From assembly GCA_944472135.2 (NCBI GenBank), contig OX235265.1, positions 248,001 through 312,000 on the forward strand: a stretch of 64,000 nt of DNA, written 5' to 3'. The position numbers and the translations under genes are program-made. Numbering within the stretch: the stretch's first letter is position 1; every line of letters begins with the position of its first letter. Shown in pieces: positions 55,158 through 64,000 of this stretch. The notes under the pieces were generated by a model. That model was not told where the DNA came from. It saw only the letters and a program-made list of their open reading frames with translations, and ran no database searches. This DNA comes from Trichobilharzia regenti (taxonomy: Eukaryota; Platyhelminthes; Trematoda; Strigeidida; Schistosomatidae).

Positions 55158-56842
55158 ATTTGATGAGATATTGCACTGGAGATGCTGCAAGAGCTATACA
55201 GTGCTGTAAGTTTATGAAGCCAAAAGAGGGCTACTACGAGGCTCTGAGCATATTACGTCAAAGGTTTGGAAGACCTTCGATGATTGCAGGGAAATTATTC
55301 GAGGCTGTTAAGGGTAATGGTGGTCAATTACAGGATGACTCTCAGGCACTCACTGAGTTTTTAGATAATTTGCTAATTTACAAGAATGGAATGATTTCGA
55401 TGAATCGCATGAGTGACCTCAACTCGAGTTTTATACTAGAAGTAATAGCAAGACGTCTACCTACTCGACTGCAAAGGAAGTGGGTGAACATAAGCTCCCG
55501 TATGGAGGATGAGGGTATCGAGCCAAAGTTTGATGATATCCTGAAACTGGTAAATACTAGTGTCAATCAATCTATGAGCAAGTTCGCCAGTCTATTATAT
55601 CTCACCTCTTGAATAAAGCAGTCTGAGGGTAAAATGCAATCATTGATGCCGAATAGGCCTCAGAGAGGTGGATATCGAGAAGGCTCCATGATGTCTAGTA
55701 ATGCATATAGATCTAGTGAGGGTAACAGGTTTCGTAGTACATCCTCAACAGATAAGTTACAAGATGCAAGACAAACACGGCTTTGTTTTACACGTGTGCA
55801 AGAGGTGCATACAGAAGTGAACTGTGAACTGGTGAGCAAGTTCAGTGATAAGCTGAATGTAAACTCTAGGCCTGACTCCGAATTGTGTGACGATAACGGT
55901 GCGGTGAAGAAGTCTGTAGTTGCAACTGGTAAGCCATTGTTGAATAGAGTGTCACAGAATAGAGTTGCTGCTTCAGAGTGCAGTTCTGACCCTACAAGTT
56001 TACAAGGTATTACTAGTCAGAGTGAAGATATAAAACCTTTAATGATTTGTGAGGAGGAACCAAAATTGTCTACTTCTGTTATTAAAGAGTTTGAAAATGA
56101 TGAAGTTGACGGTAAATTGAATATTTGTGGTAATGATCATGATAGTGCAGATTTGTCTTTGGTTTATCATTATGAGATGAGGGATATGCCTACTACTGCT
56201 AAGTTAAATAAAGGTTCTGTACAACTACAACGTGAAGTAGAATTGAACGCAGATGCAGTTCCAAAAGGTGTGCATATTTGTGAGGCAGTCAGTGTAATTG
56301 ATCAGCGTGTAGCCCGCCTATCATCAGATGATAGTGCTAAACCCGAACTAGTAGTGAAAGACAGCAGTGGTGGTAATCTTGCAGTTGGACAACTATCTGA
56401 AAGCCGAAAAAGAACAGCTTCTGATCCACCACTAAGTTCATCACCTTGTGTCACTCAGTCATCGTTGGTGTTTTCATCCACAATGAAATGGACGTCCATG
56501 AACTCACGTGCCTCATGCAATGACTATGATAGTATTGGTGCGTTTGAAAGGACGAATATCAATGGTCAGTTTAGTGAGGATAAGCCAAGTGTAAACGAGA
56601 GAGTAATTGTTAAATTGACTTGCATGAATAAAGGCATTTCTAGTTTCAAGTTACTAATTGAATGTTATTATCTTTGGTGTAAATTACTCTGTTTCTACAC
56701 TTGGTTGATGAGATATGTCGTGTGTTTGTTGGTCATCTATATTCTACGTTACAATGACATGGGCGTGTTACCGTTCAGATTTGAGGATATAGCTCATAGA
56801 AGGAAGTTAGCAAATGAACTCTGCGACGATTTTCCAACCTAG
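55158..56842 (+). pseudogene. Belg copy 4 gag, main part
   Basis: As 28841-30525, including the TGA (55610-55612). Between about 56230 and 56410 it differs at a cluster of positions (for example LSSDDSAKPELVVKD, AVGQLSESRKR) from the otherwise near-identical copy at 29.9-30.1 kb. The C-terminal membrane segment is unchanged. Confidence 0.82.
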
Positions 56843-57987
56843 GGCGTCAACCTGAGAAGGGTTGTAGGCGTACTGCTGTAAGTCCTACAATTCTTCAAAG
56901 GGTAGCGCATCAGTGAGCAGCCCAATGTGCTTGGTGTGTGATTTTGTACATATGTTCATATTGCATATACTGAATTGATATCATCTGTCATCTAGCTGTT
57001 GGTAATTCTGTTTGTGTCCGGACGACTTCCACTTGGATCATCAACCTGAGAAGGGATGTAGGCGTACTGCTGTAAGTCCTACACTTCTTCAAGGGTAGTT
57101 TGTCATGCCAGAATCCACAACATTTGATGTGTTGATTGTACATAGGTTTGTGTTAAATAGTTGTGTGAGTTCCAATTATCGTGATTGTTGGTTAATCTTG
57201 TTTGTGTCCGGACATTCCACAAATTACAATCGTCAACGTGAGAAGGGCTGTAGGCGTCCTGGTGTAAGTGCTGCGATTCTTCAAAGGAATTACATCAAAG
57301 GACGATCTCCGAATGTGTGCAATGTTTGTATATACGTGTGGTGTGTCATATCTATTGGTGTTTTTTGGATCCAGTGTGTTTACTTGTTGTTTTCGTATCT
57401 TGTTGTTATTGCGTAATTTCGTTAAAATTTTCGTCGTGATTACTTCTGAAGTTGTTTCGAGTCTTCTACATCTATGAATGAATTGATTGATGTTAGAGAT
57501 AGCAGATGGGACGTATACGCCGGGGAGGCTATTGCTGAGAACGAAATGCACACGGAGATAAGGATTAGCTGTGGTCCCACACGCCGGGGAGAGGGGGTGT
57601 AAACGGCTGAGGCTCGCATGCGTCACCGTTACTAGAACTGAGGCAGAATGAGTGACAAGCGATTTCAGTGATAATTGATTGTGAGTAGATAAGAGGATGA
57701 GCGTAGAGTATCGTGAGGTACTGCCATGGTCACGTTGCATTCTGCAAGAGTCATTCTGGCAAGTGGCGATTGTGTTGCAAGATGTCAAGAGGACACCTTT
57801 AACTGGAAGGCGCGGGTCGTCAGCGATGTGTGAGATTGTGCTGTGAGTGTGCTTGTGGTGTGTTGGCTTTTCTGTTTGTTTTCCATTTCAGCTCTGTCTG
57901 TGTGACCCAGGTTCTCACAATTGCATCCAAGTTAACGTGTATTGGTCGTGAAGGAAAAAAGGGATGGATCCCTTTTTTGCCGGGGAG
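56843..57987 (+). other. Belg copy 4 3' noncoding region, three hairpin units
   Basis: Hairpins at 56856-56896 (13 paired positions, two of them G-U), 57050-57090 (one mismatch) and a degenerate one near 57240-57285, spaced about 194 bp apart. The A6 G3 / C3 T6 palindrome and the polypurine tract precede the LTR. Confidence 0.7.
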
Positions 57988-58184
57988 TGTCAATGCAGTT
58001 GAAGATTGAACGATCAATTCATGGTTGTTTGCTCAAACCAACTTCCCCAATTTTCGCGGAGGCATCAATACGGCAGTCATCGTTTAATCGGTCGCTGTTC
58101 AGAAAGAAGTCAGCAGTAAACCATCAGAAGTAATCTCGTGATTTATTATTGTAATATTTCTTCACAGACTCTAGTAAAAACATT
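57988..58184 (+). repeat. Belg copy 4 3' LTR, truncated
   Basis: 197 bp, then the D tail on the other strand, exactly as in copy 2. Confidence 0.8.
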
Positions 58185-59141
58185 AATAATAATAGTATAT
58201 CCTCATTTTGTACATGAGAGACGCCAGTTTACAGGCATCATCAATATGATGAATTACATTTACGATTAGCAATCATAATTAATAATAATGTTTTGATAAA
58301 ATACACATTTTTTCCTACTTGTGTAGGACACACCAATTGTACAGGCATGGATAAGCATTATTTAGATTTCATAAATTCGGTTTATGTTTAAGTTACACTG
58401 TTGCTGGCGTTTTTATCTTTGGTTTGTGGGAACAATATGATAACCAGTCATTCAATGGAGCACATCATGAAATATAGGAATATTGACTTCGCATTAACAA
58501 AAAAACCCAAGTAAGTTTTGGATGGATTAAAAATACTTGGGAAAAAATAAAGCTTGAAGTAATTCCTCAATATAACTTGGGTGTGTACAAATCCGAATCT
58601 TATTTTTGATTTGATTTATATCCAAATTGGGTAATAAGGAAGCTATTTTACAGATACGATCAGTTATGTTATAAGCTACAATCGTGACGTTGTATTACAA
58701 ATTGATACTTTTCCATTGGTATAAGAGTATATTCCACAAATGTAATCCAGGTTGCGTCGTGGAGAAAGTTAATTCGTTATTAACCAGGCAACTGAAAGAT
58801 ACGGGACCAATAATGTTTGCAGATCATTTGTCATTGTAAATGGTCAAATATCCACATTATTCATTCTCATTCAAAAAGTCAAATGGAAGCTGAAATGGTG
58901 AGAGAAAAAAGAAGACAAACAACAGCAACGCAAAAGAAAGCAACGGGAGTCCTTAAGGAGTGATTAATAAATATATACATATATATTCTGTTTAGTAACT
59001 ATGGTTATTTTTGTTCACTAACTAACTAGTCCCGTTATGCTAACTTTTATATTATGTGTGAACTAATATTACTGTCCTGTGTAGAAATGTTTATCATCTA
59101 GTTCCAATAATATTAAAATTTATAATTGTAGTTTGTTGTAA
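58185..59141 (-). other. D minus copy 2 3' UTR
   Basis: No gene. Single copy of the 132-bp unit, with both internal hairpins and the terminal hairpin. Confidence 0.65.
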
Positions 59142-61966
59142 CTACACGTTTAAAGAACTTAAAATATCTATGTAGGGTGAAAAAGAAGGTGTAAGAGTCA
59201 GACGTAGAAGTGCATTGTCATCTTTGAGCAGTCTGGTGACTGAGGAGATGAACACTGGAAGTGTGTTTGCATCGCGCACATTAGCTGGTAGTCTATTCCA
59301 AATGACTGAAAACTTATTTAAGAAGAAGTTGTACCGCACGTAAGTCTGACAGTGCTCCATAGCAGCTAGGTTGTGATGATTTCTAAGATTGTAACTGATG
59401 ACAGCGGTAGGTTTAGTTATTGGCTCGGAGGAATGCAAGAGAAGATTAGTTAGCTTGTAGTAAAAGATAAGGTTTAGCTTAAGGCGTCTTTTCCAGAGGG
59501 GTTCTAATCTTAGTCTTACGCATCGCTCATGGTATTCCAGACCACTTTCTAAACCAAGAGTTCTTGAGGTAAACTGCCGTTGCACTCCCTCTAATTTAAG
59601 CTTGTCATTTTGTCTTAGTCCGCTAAGAATAAACGGGCAGTATTCTAAGATAGGTCGGACACATACTTTGTATAATAAAACCCTAGTTTCACAACAAAAG
59701 AAATTGCGTGTTATGCATCCTATCAGCCTTCGCGTTTTACGTCTGGCATAATCAGTCTGTTCAGCGAACGTTAGGTTACTAGAGTATCTAATACCGAGAT
59801 CTACGACTGAGTTGAGCTTAGCTAGTTTTCGCCCATTTATTTCAAGAGTTAGATCAAGGTTACTGTTGCCGATACAAATCCAGCCGCATTTGTCAATGTT
59901 AAAGTTTAGACAGGATTCAGCACACCATGTTGCGAGGCTACTTAGTTCAAGATGTATTTTAGTAACCATATCGCTTAATTCATGAGTGTAGCAGGAGTAG
60001 ACGACTTTGAGGTCGTCAGCATATAGGAATGGTTTGCCTAAGGTGAAGCACTTGCAAATGCTGTTAATGTAAACTGTGAATAAAAGTGGACCTAGGACAC
60101 TACCTTGCACGACCCCACTTGAGATCTGCCTAGGATGAGACAATACAGATCCAACTTTGGTTATTTGTACCCTGTTGCTTAGAAATGATTTTAACCAGTT
60201 CAGTAATGGGTTGCGAATTCCACAAGAGTACAGCTTCTCAAAGAGAATACTGTGAGATACCATGTCAAATGCCCTAGATATATCGAAGTAGAGAACAACG
60301 ACTAGCTTACGTGCTTCGCGACTACTAGTGATGCAGTTGAAAAAGTCGAAGTGGCAAGTAACGCAGGATCTATTTTTGAGAAATCCGTGTTGAGACCTTG
60401 TAACAAGATCTTCCCTAATTAGGTAGTCTGACAATTGATCTTTTACAACTTTCTCCATGATTCGTGAGATAACTGGGGTTATATTTATGGGTCTGTAATT
60501 GCGGACGTTTGCCCTATCACCAGATTTGTAATGTGGAATTATGAAGCTAGTTTTCCACTCACTAGGGTAAGTGCCAGTGTCCATAGATATTGAGAAGAAT
60601 TTAAGAAGTAACAGGGGTATATCACACCCACTGTTTTTGAAAATTATCGAAGCGAGGCCATCCGGTCCCGTACTAGTGGAAGGTTTAAGGCTTTTAATTG
60701 CTTGTACTATTAACTGATTAGTGAACACAATGCTTTCAAGGGAAGAGATAGTAAGGGGGGCGGTTTCACCAGGCATATGTGTTTCTAAACTAAAGTTTGC
60801 AAACCAATCACTGAAAGTTCACAGATAGTGGCAGGTTCATTGTAGATTACTTTGTCGTGAAGTAAGTATGGGATTTCCCTCGCCGACTGCATTCGTTTTT
60901 TAAGAAGTGCCGTTAAGTTATAAACTTTGGAGGTACTTTCAAGTGCCGTTAACTCTTCGTCGAGGTCCTTTTGAGAGCGTAGGCGCTTGAGAGATTCAAG
61001 AGACTCGTGGATTGAGAGCAATAGTGATATGTCCTTAGTGGAATAGTACTGTTTCTTCAGCTTCCTTAACTTATTACGGTGTGCCCTTGGAATATATTCA
61101 GTTCGGTGTCTACTTAATTTCACTATTTTCTTTGGAGCAACTGTATCTAGACAAAGGGTAACATTCCTGTAAAACAGGGTTACTAAGGCCTCCAGGGAGT
61201 CAGTGGTAAAATAGTCATCCCATTGACAGAGTCGAATAAGTTCTTGGACTAATCCCCAGTCTGTATATTTGTAACTACGACATATTGTGCTTCCTGAGTC
61301 TTGTTTGTTTCCTGTATTTAGTGGTGAGAAAGGCAGAGAGCAGAGTACCATTCTATGGTCACTACTGGAAAATCTATTACCAACACAAGTGGATACTGGG
61401 ATTGTGTCATGACAAAAAACAAGGTCCAACATGTTGTCACCACGAGTAGGTGTCTGGACGTGTTGTTGCCATCCATAACAGTCGATAGTGGCAAGTAATT
61501 CGTCGAAGCGTTGGGGGCCGGAACTAGTTAGCCAATTGACTTCTGGAAGATTGAAGTCCCCTGCAATTATTTTGTAATTAGCACTAAACGAGGATGCGTG
61601 GGCAAACGATTTAGCTAATAACGCATCAGTTTCTTTTGTTGAGCTTGGTGCTCGATAAACACAGCCTATGAGAAGTTTGTACTTATCTCCATGTAAGACA
61701 ACCCAGAGTGAGTCAGGTACATTATTCATTGTTTCATCTTCCACCTTACTGACTACAAATGAGTTATGTATATATATGAGACATCCTCCACCACGCTTGC
61801 AATTTCTGTTTGCACGGTGTACAGTGTAATCATCGATACCTATATGCACATCAAGTACAGAGGATGAGCACCATGACTCAGTAATCAGAGCTACAGGTTG
61901 ACGGTTAAAAGACATAGCATCAAAAGGTCTACCCATCCAACTGCTATTCGTCATACCGGTATACAC
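59142..61966 (-). pseudogene. D ORF2 fused to ORF1 remnant (minus copy 2)
   Basis: The RT (60776-59142, 544 codons) keeps the C that both other copies have lost, so the domain is open through YADDLKVVY to the end. The endonuclease part (61966-60785) begins with ORF1 codons (GRPFDAMSFNRQP) and passes in frame into VALITESWCSSS, because 313 bp are deleted (corresponding to 45234-45546). It lacks the first endonuclease motif and ends at the CELSVIG frameshift shared with minus copy 1. Confidence 0.86.
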
Positions 61967-61978
61967 CTTCGGGTTGTT

Positions 61979-62998
61979 TTAATAACTTAAAGGGAGTTGT
62001 GAAGGAAGGTGCTTTGGCTGCAAGACTTTAGGAGTCTTGGAGCCTGACTTTCTATAAGGTGGAGCATGCGGAACAGCTCCAGATGTACTTATGTTTCGAG
62101 AGGAGTTTTTCGTAACGAGTGATGGTTTGTTGGCATTCTTACTCTCAGCAGGCTTATTGAATACAAAGTATTCTTCCCCATCATTAGTCTCAACCCTGCG
62201 AAATTTGTTCATCGTGGTGAGGTTACTACGTTTGGGGGGAACTTTCTTAGAACAACTTGCAGAAGTTCTAGTCATTCTAACATCTTTCGATGAGGCTTTA
62301 TTTACAGGGGTACTGGTATCTAAATCAGTTCCTAGTTCCATTGGCAGGTGTGGTTGTTGTGTAGTTTGCTGAATGCTAGTTTCAGCACTAGGTGTCTGTT
62401 GCTGTGCACGATCCTTATTTGGTAAATCAAAGCTAGAGGAGGTGACCAGGTGATTACTACGCATTATTCTGCGCTGACACGGTGTTTTATCCTGAGCTAC
62501 GGTTATAGACTTATAACTGCTATTCAGTCTTAAGTGATCCTGACATTTAGTAAACTTACCAGCATCAAGGGAATTACCGAATTTAAAAATGATTGGGCAA
62601 TTAGCCTGGTTAGACTTTTTACGAAGCCTTTTGCATTCACATGGAGCACTAGCCATGCCGCAACAAATCAGGATTTTGTGTCTTACAGTTTTCAGGGGCA
62701 GAGAATCTGGGACATTGTAAACTATAGCTTGGTGAGAAGAGGTTATACGCTTCATCACCTCCGTAGCCAAGCAGTCAATCAGATTTTCAGCTTTATTTGG
62801 GTTGTCTGGAGATATTTTAGGATGCTGTTTTAACAGACAGGCTATTGGGTCTAAATCCGAAAGCTTGTTTTGAGTTACATCCAGTAAAGACTTAACCTGG
62901 CCAATATCAGAACGGCTTTCCGTGGTATTTGAGATTGGCGGTGACATACAATCAAACTGATCTAGTTTTTTCTGAATTTCACTTACTCGCCTCTGCAT
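61979..62998 (-). pseudogene. D ORF1 (minus copy 2), premature stop
   Basis: MQRRVSEIQKK to PSQLPLSY, then a TAA where the plus copy has TAT AAA (single A to T change). About 340 codons, with the coiled-coil and RRM-like parts present. Confidence 0.78.
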
Positions 62999-63004
62999 AT
63001 CTTT

Positions 63005-63340
63005 AATAATAATAATAATAATAATTGCTTTATTACAAAAACAGTACTCATGATACAGCAAGGAATTTTCAGTATTCAGTACAATATTGCATCTAATTTA
63101 CTCAAAAACGACAAAAACAATTAAAAATACACAATACATAATAGTAATAAAACGATTGTTGCAGCTGCTACGTAGCAAAATACTGTGTGCCATACGGAGA
63201 AAAATATGTATAAAGTACAAAATTGTAGTAATAATAGTAATACCAGCTAATATAAAATAGCAGAGTAACGATTTAAACGATAGAAAGTGTGACACCATAA
63301 CATACAGAAAGATGAACGATAAAAGGGTCGATTCACTGTG
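63005..63340 (-). other. A 3' UTR and ATT tail (copy 3)
   Basis: ATT run 63005-63028, AATAAA and the 66-codon hydrophobic frame (63298-63098). Mirror image of 43791-44123. Confidence 0.62.
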
Positions 63341-64000
63341 CTAATTACATAGTAACTTGTAAGTTTCACGTCTAACAGAGTCTTCGTCACATAAAGTACG
63401 CGCTAAATAGGGTATTGTAGAATTTCTATACTTAGTAGTACGAGCATATATCTTTTTATATTGACTTCTCGTCCTACCTGATGAGATACAAGGGGACAGG
63501 TGTGAATAAAGGGGGTGCAGAGGGTCTGACAGTATAGCCTTTGCCCATTTTGTACAGGAATTTATATGCCTCTCGACTATAGTATTAGCGAGCTCATGCA
63601 GTGGCAGACCACAAGTTCTACTCACAGCATTTAATACTCTTCGTAATATGATATAATCTTTTTGGAGCAGCCCAGGAAAGATTAATGGAGAGCAGTAGAG
63701 TACAATAGGTAAAATACAGGAGTTTAAAAATTGCAAAACTAAAGGTTGGTTGATACCTGATTGTCTTAACTTTTTAATGTAGAAGGTAAGACGAAACATT
63801 TTCTTAGAGATAGATAAGATATGGGATGACCATGAAAGGTCAGAGGAAAAAACTAGTCCAAGGTATTTAATACTTGATTTGGTTTCAATTTCCGTGCCAT
63901 CTATGCTACAGGGATCATGAGAGTTAACTAGTTCAAGTAAGTCACGTCGATGCTTGAAAGTAAAGTCAAGCCCTGACATTTGGAAGGATTTAATATAAGA
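63341..64000 (-). pseudogene. A ORF2, C-terminal part, cut by window edge
   Basis: The frame is open from the edge (LNPSKCQGLDFTF) to TYKLLCN stop. It corresponds to 43140-43790. No lesion is visible in this part, but the catalytic domain is outside the window. Confidence 0.83.

Larger units (their letters stand above)
51116..58184 (+). mobile_element. Belg copy 4 with B nested in its gag
   Basis: Copy of 24798-31673 at an offset of about 26.3 kb. 5' LTR 51116-51475, gag 51621-51892 and 55158-56842, LINE B 51893-55157, 3' region 56843-57987, and a truncated 3' LTR 57988-58184 cut by D at the same base as in copy 2. Confidence 0.86.
58185..63004 (-). mobile_element. Non-LTR retrotransposon D, minus copy 2
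   Basis: Inverted copy of 44124-49400, with ORF1 (62998-61979), ORF2 and a 3' UTR. A 313-bp deletion joins ORF1 to the endonuclease. The 5' end abuts the LINE A tail as in the plus copy. Confidence 0.84.

Noticed and set aside
1..64000. CRISPR arrays, bacterial operons or Shine-Dalgarno sites
   Set aside because: The window is clearly eukaryotic (spliceosomal introns, LINEs, LTR elements); the repeats present are transposon copies.

Overview
The window looks like chromosomal DNA of a digenean flatworm, most probably a schistosome or close relative. Three things point that way: an AT-rich background, a gene for proteasome subunit Rpn3/PSMD3 with a 30-bp intron near its 5' end (tiny 5' introns are typical of schistosomes), and tRNA-derived SINEs that carry a hammerhead ribozyme (known from the schistosome Sm-alpha family). 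The species call is inference.

The only host gene I can support is the 5' part of PSMD3 on the minus strand: exon 1 4088-3777, exon 2 3746-3609, exon 3 2293-2117. The rest runs off the left edge. From about 4.49 kb to the right edge almost everything is transposable-element sequence. I use working names. G, F, A, B and D are CR1/Jockey-like non-LTR retrotransposons (endonuclease plus reverse transcriptase; F and G carry a PHD-like finger in ORF1). Belg is a gag-only Bel/Pao-type LTR element. Gyp is a Ty3/Gypsy element reduced to gag plus protease. Two SINEs sit inside F.

Layout: PSMD3 5' part (1-4487); G, minus (4488 to about 8690); F, minus (about 8690-23214), which contains Gyp, minus (12509-22464), which contains A copy 1, plus (13393-20805), which contains Belg copy 1, minus (15996-20087). 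This is a four-level nest. Next come a patchwork of 5' and 3' LINE ends (23215-24797), Belg copy 2, plus, with B inserted in its gag (24798-31673), D, minus (31674-35890), a second partial copy of the Belg/A/Gyp/F nest (35891-40589), A copy 2, plus (40590-44123), D, plus (44124-49400), a second patchwork plus Belg/B (49401-58184), D, minus (58185-63004), and A, minus, to the edge (63005-64000).

The right half is built from large near-identical blocks. The block 23215-31673 recurs in direct orientation at about 49401-58184. The A-D unit 43.1-49.4 kb recurs inverted at 58.2-64.0 kb. The block 18.5-23.2 kb recurs at 35.9-40.6 kb. Every retrotransposon copy in the window is truncated or carries stops or frameshifts, apart from the B RT frame at 51900-54011, which is open but 5'-truncated. 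The shared and unshared lesions do not fit one simple tree, which suggests gene conversion or repeated rearrangement between copies.

The observations most worth following are the inverted pair of hammerhead-bearing SINEs, the gag-only Bel element with a C-terminal membrane segment and a tandem-hairpin 3' region, the gag-protease Gypsy derivative whose stop codon is the first triplet of its 3' LTR, and covarying 3'-UTR hairpins shared by B and D.
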